Below are positions 15,501 to 28,009 of a stretch of DNA of 64,000 nucleotides, piece by piece (position 1 is the stretch's first letter; each line of letters starts with the position of its first letter). Location: the NCBI RefSeq assembly GCF_051401765.1, contig NW_027480567.1:62001-126000 (forward strand), given 5' to 3'. The stretch comes from Calliopsis andreniformis. Lineage: Eukaryota > Arthropoda > Insecta > Hymenoptera > Andrenidae. Under the pieces are notes generated by a model that did not search any database, was not told the DNA's origin, and saw only the letters and a program-made list of their open reading frames with translations. The position numbers and the translations under genes are program-made.

Positions 15501-18500
15501 GATTGAGGATTGAGGATTGAGGATTGACGATTGAGGATTGAGGATTGAGGATTGAGGATTGTGGATTGAGGATTGAGGGTTGATTACTGAGGGTTGAAGA
15601 TTGAGTGCTGAGGATTGAGGATTGAGAATTGAGGACTGATGATTGAGGATTGAGGATTGAGGATTGAGGATTGATGACCGAGTGTTGAAGTTTGAGGGTT
15701 GGGGACCGAGGATTGATGATCGAGGATAGAGGATTGAGAATTGAGGATTGAGGATTGAGGATTGAGGATTGATGGTTGAGGATTGACAACTGACGATTGA
15801 GGATTGAGGATTGAAGATTGAGTGTCGTGGACTGAGGATTGTGGATTGAGGGTTGAAGATTGAGGATTGAGGACTGACGATTGAAGATTGAGGACTGAGT
15901 ATTGAAAACTGAGAATTGAGGATATGCTACTGAGGAATGAAAATTGGGGATTGAGGATTGAGGATTGAGGATTAAAGGTTGAGTATTGCAGGTTGAGGTT
16001 TGAGGATTTTCGATTGAGGATTGAGGATTGGGGATTCAGGATTGAGGATTGATGGTTGAGGATTGAGGATTGACGATTGAGGATTGAGGATTGAGGATTG
16101 ACGATTGCGGATTGAGGATTGAGGATTGAGGATTGAGGACTGAGGGTTGAGGATTGAGGATTGAGGGTTGATAACTGACGGTTGAGGATTGAGGGTTGAG
16201 GATTGAGGATTGATGATTGAAAATTGAGGATTGACGATTGATGATTGAAGGCTGAGGATTGAGGATTGAGGGTTGAGCATTCAGGATTGAGGCTTGAGGA
16301 TTGAGGATTGATGGTTGAGGATTGAGGATTGACGATTGAGTATTGAAGATTGAGGATTGAGCATTGAGGATTGAGTGTTGAGGATTGATGATTGAGGATT
16401 GAGAATTGATGAATGAGGATTGCGTATTGAGGATTGAGGATTGAGGATTGAGGATTGAGGATTGATGGTTGAGGATTGAGGATTGACGATTCAGGTTTGA
16501 GGATTGAAGATTGAGTGCCGTGGACTGAGGATTGAGGATTGAGGGTTGAAGATTGAGGATTGAGGACTGACGATTGAAAATTGAGGACTGAGTATTGAAG
16601 ACAGAGAATTGAGGATATTCTATTGATGATTGAAAACTGATGATTGAGGATTGAGGATTGAAGGTTGGGGTTTGAGGATTGACGATTGAGAATTGATGAT
16701 TGGGGATTGAGAATTGAGGATTGATGGTTGAGGATTGAGGATTGACGATTGAGGATTGAGGATTAAGGACTGAGGATTGAGGATTGAGGATAGAGGATTG
16801 AGGATTGAGCATTGAGGGTTGAGTGTTGAGGATTGAAGGTTGAGGATTGGGAATTGATGATTGAAGATGGAGGATTGAGGATTGAGGGTTGATTACTGAG
16901 GGTTGAGGATTGAGGGTTGAGGATTGAAGATTGAGGATTGAAGATTGAGGATTGATGATTGATTATTGAAGGTTGAGGATTGAGAAGTGAGGATTGAGGA
17001 TTGAGGATTTTGGATTGAGGATTGATGGTTGTGGATTGAGGATTGACGATTGAGGATTGAGGATTGAGGATTGAGCAATGAGGATTGAGTGTTGAGGATT
17101 GAAGATTGAGGATTGAGAATTGATGATTGAGGATTGAGGATGGAAGATTGAGGGCTGATTACTGAGGGTTGAGGATTGAGGGTTGAGGATTGAGGACTGA
17201 GGGTTGAGGATTGAGGATTGAGTATTGAAGATTGCGGATTGATGATTGATGATTGAAGGTTGAGGATTGAGGATTGAGGATTGAGGATTGAGAATTGAGG
17301 ATTGAGGATTGAGGATTGAGGATTGATTGTTGAGGATTGCGGATTGACGATTGAGGTTTGAGGATTGAAGATTGAGTGTCGTGGGCTGAGGATTGACGAT
17401 TGAGGATTGACGATTGAGGATTGAGGATTGAGGATTGAGGATTGAGTATTGAGGATAGAGGATTGAGGATTGAGAATTCAGGATTGAGTGTTGAGGATTG
17501 AAGATTCAGGATTGAGAATTGATGATTGAGGATTGGGGATTGAGGATTGAGGGTTGATTACTCAGGGTTGAGGATTGAGGGTTGAGGATTGAAGATTGAG
17601 GATCGAAGATTGAGGATTGGTGATTAATGATTGAAGATTGAGGATTGAGGATTGAGGATTGAGGATTGAGGATTGAGGATTGAGCATTGAGGATTGAGTG
17701 TTAAGGATTGAATATTGAGGATTGAGAGTTGATGATTGAGGATTGAGGATTGAGGATTGAGGGTTGATTACTGAGGGTTGAGGATTGAGGATTGAGGATT
17801 GAGGATTGAGTGTTGAGGATTGAAGATGGAGAATTGATGACTGATGATTGAAGATTGAGGATTGAGGATTGAGGATTGAGGATTGAGTATTGAGGATTGA
17901 GCATTGAGGATTGAGTGTTAAGGATTGAAGATTGAGGATTGAGAATTGATGATTGAGGATTGAGGATTGAGGATTGAGGATTGAGGATTCAGGATTGAGG
18001 ACTGAGGATTGAGGAATGACGATTGTGGTTTGAGACTGAAAATTCAGGGCTCAGGATTGAGGATTGACGGTTGAGGATTGAGGATTGAGGATTGATGATT
18101 GAGGATTGCGGATCGAGGATTGAGGATTGACGACTCAGGATTGAGGATTGAGGATTGAGGATTGACGATTGAGGATTGAGACTGAGAATTGAGGATTGAG
18201 GTTTGGGGTTTGAGGACTGAGGGTTGAGGATTGAGGATTAAGGGTTGAGGATTGAGGATTGAGGATTGTGGATTGAGCATTGAGGATTGCGGTTTGAGGA
18301 TTGAGATTTGAATATTGAAGATTGAGGATTGAGTACTGAAAGCAGACAATTGAGGATATTCTAATGAGGATTGAGAATTGAGGATTGAGGATTGGGAATT
18401 GAGGATTGATGGTTGCGGATTGAAAATTGAGGACTGAGGATTGAGGATTGAGGATTAAGTGTTGAGGATTGAAGGTTGAGGTTTGAGGATTGACGATTGA

Positions 18501-20507
18501 GGATTGAGGATTGGGGATTGAGGCTTGAGGATTGATGGTTGAGGATTGAGGATTGACGATTGAGGATTTAGGATTGAGGATTGTAGGCTGAGGATTGAGG
18601 ATTAACGATTGAGTATTGGGGATTGAAGATTGAGTGTCGTGGAATGAGGCTTGAAGATTGAGGGTTGAAGATTGAGGATTGAGGACTGTCGATTGAAGAT
18701 TGAGGACAGAGTATTGAAAAGTGAGAATTGAGATTATTCTATTGAGGATTGAAAATTGAGGATTGAGGTTTGAGGGTTGATTACTGAGGTTTGAGGATTG
18801 AGGGTTGAGGATTGAAGATTGAGGATTGAAGATTGAGGATTGATGATTGGTGATTGAAGATTGAGGATTGAGGATTGAGGACTGATGATTGATGATTGAG
18901 TATTGAGGATTGACGCTTGAGGATTGAGGATTGACGATTGAGGATTGAGGATTGAGCATGGAGCATTTTGGATTGAGTGTTGAGGATTGAAGATTGAGGA
19001 TTGAGAGTTCATGATTGAGGATTGAGGATTGAGGATTGAGGGTTGATTACTGAGGGTTGAGGATTGAGGGTTGAGGATTGAAGATTGAGGATTGAAGATT
19101 GAGGATTGAGGATTGAGGATTGGGGATTGAGGATTGAGGATTGAGGATTGAGGATTGAGGATTGAGGATTGAGCATTGAGGGTTGAGTGTTGAGGATTGA
19201 AGATTGAGGATTGAGAATTGATGATTGAGCATTGAGGATTGAGAATTGAGTGTTGATTACTCAGGGTTGAGGACTGAGGTTTGAAGATCGAGGATTGAGT
19301 ATTGAAGATTGAGGATTGAAGTTTGAGAATTGAGGATTGAGGATTGAAGACTGTGGACTGAGAGTTGGGGATTGAGTGTTGAGAGTTGATGTTTGAGGAT
19401 TGATAATTGAAGATTGAGGATTGTGGATTGAGCATTGGAATCTGAGAATTGAGGATATTCTGTTGAGGATTGAGACTTGAAGATTGAGGATTAAGGATTG
19501 AGGATTGAGTGTTGAGGTCTGATGGTTGAGGATTGTGCGTTGAGGATTGAGGATTGAGCACTGAATATTGAGGATCGAGGTGTGCCGACTGAGGGTTGGT
19601 CATTGAGGATAGAGGATTGGGGACTGAGGGTTGTGGACTGAGGGTTGAGGATTGAGGATTGAGGATTGAAGATTGAGGTTTGAGGATTGCTGATTGACCA
19701 ATTGAGGACTGAGTGTTGAGGATAGAGTGTTGAGAATTGATGTGTGGGAACTGAGATTTGAAGACTGTAGATTGAGGATTGAGTATTGAAAACTGAGAAT
19801 TGAGGATTTTTTATTGAGGGCCGAGAATTGAGGATTGAGGATTGAGGATTGCGGATTGAGGACTGATGATTAAGGATTGAGGATTGAGGATTGAGGGTTG
19901 ATTACTGAGGGTTGAGGTTTGAGGATTGAGGATTGGGGATTGAGGATAGAAATTGAGGATTGAGGATTGAGTATTGAAGACTGAGGACAGTGGGTTGAGG
20001 ATTGAGTATTGAGGATTGAGTATTGAGGGTTGAGGGTTGAGGATTGAGGCTTGAGGTTTGAGGATTGAGGTTTGAAGATTGAGGATTGAGTATTGAAGAT
20101 TGAGGATTGAAGTTTGAGAATTGACAATTGAGGATTGAAGACTGTGGACTGAGATTTGTGGATTGAATGTTGAGAGTTGATGTTTGAGGATTGATAGTTG
20201 AAGATTGAGGACTGTGGATTGAGCATTGGAATCTGAGAATTGAGGCTATTCTGTTGAGGATATGGATTGAGGATTGAGGATTGAGGATTGAGGTTTGAGG
20301 ATTGAGGATTGAGGACTGAGGATTGAGGATTGAGTGTTCTGGATTGAGGATTGAAGATTGAGGATTGAAGATTGAGGATTGATGATTGAGGGTTGAGGAT
20401 TCAGGACTGTGGATTGAGAATTGTTGTTTGTAGATTCAGATTTCAAGATTGAGGATTGAGTATTGAAAGCTGAGAATTCAGGATATATTATTGAAGATTG
20501 AGGATAA

Positions 20508-20919
20508 TAGATAATATTAAAAGTGTATTTAGTGGTACTAAATGAATTAATATTTTTTCTCAATTTATAGTTCAACCGTAAAATATATATGTTAATCATA
20601 TTGATATTGTTAATGGTAAATTAATTGATAAGTGACTTGTAGGAGTGAAAATATATGGTATTAATCCTATTAAATTATAAAGTATTATTATTATTAGTAT
20701 TCTTAAGAAAATAATTATATTAAATATATATTTGTAACTAATTAGTAATTTAAATTCATTGTAAATTATTATTATAAGCTTAATTCATAATATATTTAAA
20801 CGAGAGGGAATAAATCAATATATTATTTGTATCATTATTAATGGTAGTAATAAACTAATTCAATTTATTATAAGTATAATATATGTAGATGGGTCGAGAA
20901 TTGATAATAGGTTTATCAT
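20508..20919 (-). pseudogene. ATP6: NUMT A: ATP synthase subunit 6, 5' part
   Basis: Read on the minus strand with the invertebrate mitochondrial code this is the N-terminal part of ATP synthase subunit a (ATP6): hydrophobic, rich in Leu and Met, with a Leu-Met-Pro-Tyr core and a His-Leu-Val-Pro-Leu motif near the break. It starts at ATG within ATGATAA, overlapping the end of ATP8 by seven bases as in insect mtDNA. The 3' part is missing because the 7-bp minisatellite begins at about 20507. It is nuclear, since it is joined to satellite DNA, and so it is not expected to be functional. Confidence 0.85.
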
Positions 20920-21083
20920 ATTCACTTTCATAAATTTTTATTCTTATTTTTTAATATTTTCTTTTTATTTTCATATGGAGAAAAATTAATAAATAAATAC
21001 TGAAGATTAATGATTATAATGTAAATAATTCTTAATGTGAAAAATAGAAGAATTGATCATAATTTTTGTTTTATCTGTGGTAT
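20913..21083 (-). pseudogene. ATP8: NUMT A: ATP synthase subunit 8
   Basis: This is a short minus-strand frame of 57 codons (mitochondrial code) starting at ATA. The start Met-Pro-Gln, one hydrophobic segment and a basic, lysine-rich end are typical of ATP8. Its stop lies in the ATGATAA overlap with ATP6. It sits between trnK and ATP6, the expected place. The frame looks intact, but the copy lies in nuclear DNA. Confidence 0.8.
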
Positions 21084-21105
21084 AAAAAAATATTTAAATA
21101 TTGGC

Positions 21106-21177
21106 CATTAGAAGTATATCGAATTTATACTATAATATGGTTTAAGAGACCAATTCTTTCATTTCAGACATCTAATG
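21106..21177 (-). tRNA. trnK: NUMT A: mitochondrial tRNA-Lys (CTT)
   Basis: On the minus strand the acceptor arms CATTAGA and TCTAATG pair and the anticodon loop holds CTT. The gene follows trnD and precedes ATP8. It is a mitochondrial tRNA copy in nuclear DNA, so expression is unlikely. Confidence 0.8.
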
Positions 21178-21208
21178 ATTAAATTATTATTGTTAAATAA
21201 AATATAAA

Positions 21209-21275
21209 TAAAAAATATTAAAAAATTAATAATTTTAAATTGACAATTTAATGTTATATGTTTAACTAATTTTTT
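21209..21275 (-). tRNA. trnD: NUMT A: mitochondrial tRNA-Asp (GTC)
   Basis: On the minus strand the anticodon GTC sits between AAATT and AATTT stem halves, with A-rich and T-rich acceptor arms. It lies directly after COX2 and before trnK. The order D then K is the derived one that I recall from bees, opposite to the ancestral K-D. The exact 3' end is uncertain because of the A/T runs. Confidence 0.7.
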
Positions 21276-21286
21276 ATCTTAGGATT

Positions 21287-21974
21287 TTATAAAGTTATTA
21301 TTCTAAGTAATCAATTTCCAAAATCATTTATTGATGTTGATTCTACTACGATAGGTATAAATCTATGATTTGTTCCACAAATTTCTGAACATTGGCCAAA
21401 AAATAATCCTGGTCGGTATGTAAATAATATTATTTGATTAAGTCGTCCTGGAGTTGCATCTATTTTTATTCCTAAGGATGGAATTGTTCATGAGTGAATT
21501 ACATCAACAGATGTTGTAATTAAATGAATTAGGGTTTTAAATGGAATAATAATTCGATTATCTACATCTAATAGTCGAAATAATCTTAAATTTGCATAAT
21601 CATTGATTATAAAACAATCATAATTTAAATAAAATTCTGGATATTCATATCTTCAATATAATTGATGACCAATAGCTTCAATTGTAAAATATGAGAATGT
21701 CCATATTTCATCAACAAAATAAAGAGTTTTTAATGATGGAAACGCAATAATTATTAATACAATTATTGGAAAAATAGTTCAAATAATTTCAATTAAATTA
21801 TTTTCTAATAAAAATCGATTTCTAAATTTTCTTAAAATGATATTTATTAATATAAATAATGTTATCGAAATAATTATTGATAATTTTATATATAGTAATA
21901 TTATAAAATACAACTAAATTATCAGCAAAAGGAGAGTTAGGATCTTGAAGTGAAAATATATTTCATGTAGCAAT
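21287..21974 (-). pseudogene. COX2: NUMT A: cytochrome c oxidase subunit II
   Basis: This is a nearly full-length COX2 on the minus strand from an ATT start to TAA. Clear family features are the N-terminal Gln-Asp-Pro-Asn-Ser-Pro, the two hydrophobic helices, the acidic stretch before the aromatic Trp/Tyr region, and the copper A ligand region with Gly-Gln-Cys-Ser-Glu-Ile-Cys-Gly and a downstream His-x3-Met-type end. The length of 688 nt is not a multiple of three. One single-base frameshift lies near 21893, after about 27 codons. The rest reads open in mitochondrial code. It is flanked by trnL2 and trnD. Confidence 0.92.
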
Positions 21975-22041
21975 TTTTAATAAAAGAAATATATCTTTAT
22001 ATATGAAGCTTAAATTCATTGCACTGATCAGCCATATTAAA
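21975..22041 (-). tRNA. trnL2: NUMT A: mitochondrial tRNA-Leu (TAA)
   Basis: On the minus strand the acceptor arms TTTAATA and TATTAAA pair, the D-arm region is ATGGCTGATCAGTGCAAT, and the anticodon is TAA. It occupies the standard insect place between COX1 and COX2. Confidence 0.88.
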
Positions 22042-22077
22042 TTTAATTTTTAATTTATATATTTTATAAGCTTAAAA

Positions 22078-23378
<1,301 letters not shown>

Positions 23379-23379
23379 T

Positions 23380-23448
23380 AAGATTTATAAAATTAAATTT
23401 ATATTTTTAATTTTGAAAATTAATAGTTTAAAATTAACTTCAAATCTT
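23380..23448 (-). tRNA. trnW: NUMT A: mitochondrial tRNA-Trp (TCA)
   Basis: On the minus strand the acceptor arms AAGATTT and AAATCTT pair and the anticodon is TCA, which reads UGA as Trp in mitochondria. It lies immediately upstream of COX1. The position after trnC and trnY is derived compared with the ancestral W-C-Y order. Confidence 0.85.
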
Positions 23449-23456
23449 TAAATAAA

Positions 23457-23528
23457 GTATTAGAGTATTATGTCCGATAAAAGGAATAAATTGTAAATTT
23501 ATTTATGAAAATAAAATTTTCTAATACT
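23457..23528 (+). tRNA. trnY: NUMT A: mitochondrial tRNA-Tyr (GTA)
   Basis: The acceptor arms GTATTAG and CTAATAC pair and the anticodon is GTA within AAATTGTAAATTT. It is encoded opposite to COX1, as in insects. Confidence 0.83.
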
Positions 23529-23537
23529 ATTAATATA

Positions 23538-23603
23538 ATTTCTATAGTTTAATCAAAATATTAAATTGCAAATTTAAAAATAAAATATAATTTTTTAGAA
23601 ATT
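23538..23603 (+). tRNA. trnC: NUMT A: mitochondrial tRNA-Cys (GCA)
   Basis: The acceptor arms ATTTCTA and TAGAAAT pair and the anticodon GCA sits within AAATTGCAAATTT. It slightly overlaps the end of ND2 and is encoded opposite to it. Confidence 0.83.
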
Positions 23604-26600
23604 AGATTTTAAAGTAAATGTATATGATTCTAAATATAATTACTATAATATTTATAATAAATAAAATTCACATATCTATATATTTGTATTTTAAGAATAT
23701 ATTTGAGTAATTTTTATTGAATAAATTATTATTAATAAAATTTAAATAATTTCAAATTATTAATAGTCTTGATATTACAATAATGATAGATAGGATAAGA
23801 TTAAAACCATTAAGTTTAATTACTAAGTTCTCTAACCTTAATCATTTTAAAGAAAATACTCCTATTGGTGGAATAAGTATATATGTTAGTAATAAATAAA
23901 AAAATGTAAGTTTTGATTTATTGTTAAAGATTATTATTTCTATTTTATTTTCTAATTTTATATCTATGATTAAATAGATTATATTATATGATAATACTGA
24001 ATATATGATGAAGTAAAGAATAAAAATATAAAAATTTAAATATATTAATGTTATTATTAATGAAGTTTGATAAATTGAAGAAAATGATATTATTAGCATT
24101 AAAGAATTTTTATTTAATATTAATAGCGGTGATACAATTAAATTTAGAGTAATTATAATTAATAATTCTTTTATAGGGACTGAATTTATTAAAAGTGTTA
24201 CGGGCGCAGTCCGTAACTCCGTTCGTTCTTATCGCTTCTCTTACGAACAGAATTCGTAACTCCGTCCGTCACATAAACAATCATCCCACAGGTTAGTCAT
24301 GGGAGGTATTTTTATAGAGAAAAATATACTTCTATGCGTTCTAACGTCTAGTCCGAGCCACTACTCTGTCTGTGAATTAAATGTGCCGGGACAGTGCGAA
24401 ATGGTAGTGTGGTCGCGATAGCAGAGCGGCTGTGAAAAGGAAGCTCGGCCACGATGCGCGAGTATATCTAAACTTCTATTAATGAAATATCCAAGGAGGA
24501 TAAAGGTAAATGGGTTAGGAAACCATCTAGTCCCATACGGGCCCCGCTATGCGTGATCGATTTTCCCGAGAGGTGGAGGCTTATGCTAATACTGCATTTG
24601 GAAAGGTGAAGTAATCAGCACAAAGTATATATGAAGACAAAAGGAAAAAAAAAATAAATATGTTATAGTCTCTGAGATTGTAACAAGTTGTTGTTGAATT
24701 AACAACAAGGTTAACAACAGATAATCGTATGCATAAACAAAGAAAATTGAAGAGGAAAGAATTGAAATGCACCACGGTGAATGAGCACACAACCGTAAAA
24801 TAATTATAATAAGTATTATATAATATAATAAGATATTAATTACAATTATATAACGTTAATAAATGCACGCATCGTATAAAAGAAAGAAAAGAAAATATTC
24901 ACATATGTGATCGCAACCGAGATATTAAACTGTGCTGTGCACGTGGACTATCCCGCGCCAAGGTGGCCGTAAGGACACCAAGGTAAATCCACGATATCGA
25001 CTGGCGATATCGATGTCCCTCAAACCACGTGGCGAAACAAAAGGCGATAATTCATGTACAACAATGAGAAGTCAATATATAATCAATACACAAAGAATAT
25101 GAAACAATTCCAGACAATTATATATATATAAATCAAAATCAGACAATATTCAAAAGACTCACGCAGTTGAAGAAATCAACGTAATCAATCCTTTTCCAGA
25201 TAACAAATCCAATAATAAGCCAAATCAAGTCCTTAAGGTGTGCGAGTTCGGTTGTAAGATGCAGTACGATACAATGTAGCTATGAATGATGATAATACTG
25301 TAAAGAAAAAGAGAGCACACGCGGAATGGTTAGAGAATTAAATTTTATATCGAACTATGGTTTTCTGAACGAATTGCCGAATTTTACGTGGGCGATTGAG
25401 TCCATTCACTCCCGTGAATCTACGCTCGAATCAATTAATAATTGAGAAAAGAACAAAAAAGATAGAGGGAAAGAAAGAAATAGAATATAATTAAACCCAC
25501 GGTCTCCCGTCACGCACCTCGCGACTTGTCGACGAAGAGTGATCGATCACGGAAGTCAGGGTAGGCAGGATCCTTCGAGGATCACCAATACAGTGATCTT
25601 CTGCCGTATCCGTGAGAGGTCCTGACGAATCAGGTGAGGCAGCGTGCGGGAGCCGTCGCGCGATTTGTCAACTCGCATTTCGATATATCGCGTGCGCTCT
25701 ATTTCCGGTTTTCTTCACAATTCACAGGTTGCTCAATATTTTGCGCAATGCTACACATGAACAACATCCTCTATTACTCCTTACAATTAACGACGGTCAA
25801 TAATTATTAAACTTGTTGTAATAATTTACACAAGTTTTTCACACTTTCGCGGGAAACGCTCGGCGTTTTCGTCGCGTGGTATCGTCGCTCGCGCGCCGCG
25901 TCGTGTCGCGCGCTGTATACAGTTTTTGTGCGAATTACAAAACCAAACGCGAAAGGTTCTCATTCCAAATTCTTGACACGCCGTCACATTACAAAGTTTT
26001 CCGCGATTACTCGCAACCGTCCCAATTCATGCAAGATACAGGTGCATTGGAACCCTATGAACAATTTGCAATTAGCTCCAACAGGCATCACGGACAACAA
26101 GATGCTTGACTTGCGACAGAAGGTGTTGACCACACTCTCGGTGCACACTCATTCAAGCGCATGAGAACCTGCAATTCCAAACATCGTAATGTAACGATAG
26201 TTGTTACGGCTAAGGTGTTCATGCTCACTTTCTCGAGGCTTCAGAAGAACACACACACGCAGACATACATCCTCACAACTCTCACACATTCACATACACT
26301 CGCGTCGCCGACTTTCGACGACGATTCGAAGGAGAGCGTATAATACAATCACAACAATTATAATTTAGAATTTTGAACGTCAAAGGCCAGAATGTGCCAG
26401 ACTAGGAAATTCCATAATGACAAAGCATTGTCGTGACACACCCCGGCCGACGTAATGGCCGAAAGTCAAAAATCCGAAAAATTTCCTGTTCGGAACGTAA
26501 CAAAAGAATAAAAGGAATTAATTTTATGAATGTTATTAATAAAAATGCATTTATGAAATTAATTGATTTAAATATAAAATTAAATCAAGCATTAAATGGA

Positions 26601-26887
26601 ATAATCCCGAATTTTAATGAAGTTCCCATTATTATTAGGATTGATGAGTATACATTAAAATTATTAAATAAAATTCCCGTTAAAATTAGAGATCTTCTAA
26701 TAAATGAAATAAAAAAATAAAGAACTCTAATTTTCATATTTTTTGAAATAGCTAATAATGATAAAAAAATTAAGTTAGTAATTTCTATAATTAGTCAACT
26801 GAAAAATATATTGTTTAATATTAGAGAAAATAGCGATAAAAAGATAATTATTATAGATGAAAAATAAGAATAAAAACTTTTTATCAT
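23602..26887 (-). pseudogene. ND2: NUMT A: NADH dehydrogenase subunit 2, split by an insertion
   Basis: ND2 runs on the minus strand from ATG at 26887 to TAA at 23604-23602. It is split by a 2307-bp insertion (24196-26502) flanked by the 4-bp duplication AAAG. Removing the insertion and one duplication leaves exactly 975 nt, 325 codons, the same length as the copy at 62293. Apart from the insertion the frame appears open in mitochondrial code. Family features are many Met/Ile/Leu hydrophobic helices, a Gly-x-x-Pro-Phe-Asn-Ala-Trp block in the middle, and Pro-Pro-Met-Gly-Val-Phe-Ser towards the end. Upstream (26888-26960) is a CAT-bearing stretch that may be the remains of trnM. Confidence 0.9.
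24196..26502. mobile_element. 2.3-kb TGTTACG...CGTAACA insertion, probable long solo LTR
   Basis: The insertion is precisely defined because the host ND2 is known from its uninterrupted counterpart. It begins TGTTACGGGCG, ends CGGAACGTAACA, and is flanked by the direct 4-bp repeat AAAG (24192-24195 and 26503-26506). TG...CA ends with a 4-bp target duplication fit an LTR retrotransposon. No coding region, primer binding site or second LTR is seen, so it may be an unusually long solo LTR or a non-autonomous derivative. Its base composition is higher in GC than the mitochondrial flanks. A few frames of 60 to 95 codons occur (for example 25612-26343) but none resembles a known protein. Confidence 0.75.
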
Positions 26888-26969
26888 GGTTAATTTTTTG
26901 TTAAATCTTTATATTTTAGTGTATGAGCATATAAATTTTTGAAGTTTATGGAATTAAAATTATTACTAA

Positions 26970-27640
26970 ATTACTATTACACTAAATACAATCATTATTC
27001 TGCCATCCGCTGTATCGGTATCTATCATAAGATCGAAAAACTGCTTCCTTGTTCTCAATTTTATGCTTCTCAAATCGATTTCTGCGGCCCTAATTGTCCG
27101 ATCTGGTTGAGTAGCGTCTCTAACTGAAGCCTAGGTTGTGCGGAACGTAAATATACACATTATTTTGCTTTCCATTGCATCTGAACCTATCCTATGTTCG
27201 AAAAACTTCAAATTCATTCCGAATTTTGTGCCTCTGGAGTCAATTTCAGCGGCCCTACTTGTCCGATATGGCTGAGCAGCGGCTCAAACTGCAGCCTGGG
27301 TTGTGCGGAACGTAAATATAAATATTACTTTGCCTTTTATTGCGTCAAAACCTGCCATAGAATGGAAAAACTGCTTATTTATTCTCAATCTTATGATTCT
27401 CATGTCGATTTCAGCGGCCCTAATTGTCCGATCTGGTTGAGCAGCGCCTCTAACGGAAGCCTAGGGTGTCCGGAACGTAAATATAACCATTCTTTTGCTG
27501 TCCACTGCATCTGACCCAATCCTAGGATCGAAAAACTGCAAATTCATTCTGAATTTTTTGCTTCTGAAGTCGATTTCTGCGGCCCCAATTGTCCAATTTG
27601 GTTGTCCAGCGTCTGAAACTGAAGACTGGGTTGTGCGGTG
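26970..27640 (+). repeat. 165-bp tandem repeat, four units
   Basis: The motif CGGAACGTAAATATA starts at 27141, 27306 and 27471, and a diverged fourth copy is at 27636, giving an exact period of 165 bp. Each unit also contains GCGGCCC, TTGTCCGAT and TGGTTGAG-type segments. Because 165 is 55 x 3 the repeats share one plus-strand frame. Translated units carry Gly-Pro-Asn-Cys-Pro-Ile-Trp-Leu-Ser-Ser and Ser-Leu-Gly-Cys-Ala-Glu-Arg-Lys-Tyr. The frame has stops in units 1, 3 and 4. The first unit joins the DNA upstream of ND2, and the same junction occurs at 62031-62240. Confidence 0.88.
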
Positions 27641-28009
27641 TTAGGTTATCCATCTAGTCGATCTGTCATTTGTTTGGATTCTGTTATAATGATTTACTAG
27701 ATTCGTTATTTACGATTTTTAGCTTTGATAGCGTCTTCAAAGTTTATGCATTTCTTGGTACGTTATTATTTAATTTCACGGTTTACTATTATTTATATTT
27801 TAGTTAATTTAGTTGCATTGCTTCCAAAACTCTTCGCTCCTCTTTAGATTACATTCACTAGTAAGGACTCTTATTGTACTAATATTGTTGTAATACAATA
27901 TATCACGTTTATTGTTTCACAATCTCTCTATTTTTAATTAAATGTAAATTATTATCTATATTTTAATTAGGTTAATATTTCTTTCCTGTTTCAGGTTTGC
28001 GTTCGCTTC
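27641..28009. other. AT-rich spacer, no gene seen
   Basis: The stretch lies between the 165-bp repeats and the LINE remnant. It may be the 3' untranslated part of that LINE, but no open frame or repeat supports this directly. Confidence 0.4.

Larger units (their letters stand above)
1..20506. repeat. 7-bp minisatellite (GAGGATT unit), about 20.5 kb
   Basis: The whole stretch is a tandem array of a 7-bp unit, GAGGATT on the plus strand, with many single-base variants (GAAGATT, GACGATT, GATGATT, GAGAATT, GAGTATT, GAGCATT, GAGGTTT, GCGGATT). The TTGA joining neighbouring units is the most constant part and the middle of the unit varies most. The array becomes more degenerate beyond about 18000 and ends abruptly against mitochondrial ATP6 near 20507. 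Long ORFs on the minus strand follow from the unit: none of the seven trinucleotides of AATCCTC repeated is a stop, so all three minus frames stay open, whereas the plus strand meets TGA every 21 bases in each frame. They encode variants of the heptapeptide ILNPQSS and are not taken as genes. Confidence 0.97.

Noticed and set aside
1..20506. Telomeric repeat array at the left edge
   Set aside because: The unit is not the insect TTAGG type, it is highly degenerate, and the G-rich strand points into the window, which is the wrong direction for a left telomere.
184..20599. Dozens of minus-strand ORFs of 60 to 592 codons encoding ILNPQSS-like heptads
   Set aside because: They follow from a 7-nt unit lacking stop trinucleotides on that strand, appear in all three frames at once, and start and stop at random heptamer variants.
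23842..24099. A separate membrane protein gene
   Set aside because: It is an in-frame piece of ND2 read with the standard code.
26433..26720. Plus-strand 95-codon protein
   Set aside because: It is antisense to ND2; the same shadow occurs at 62460-62654.
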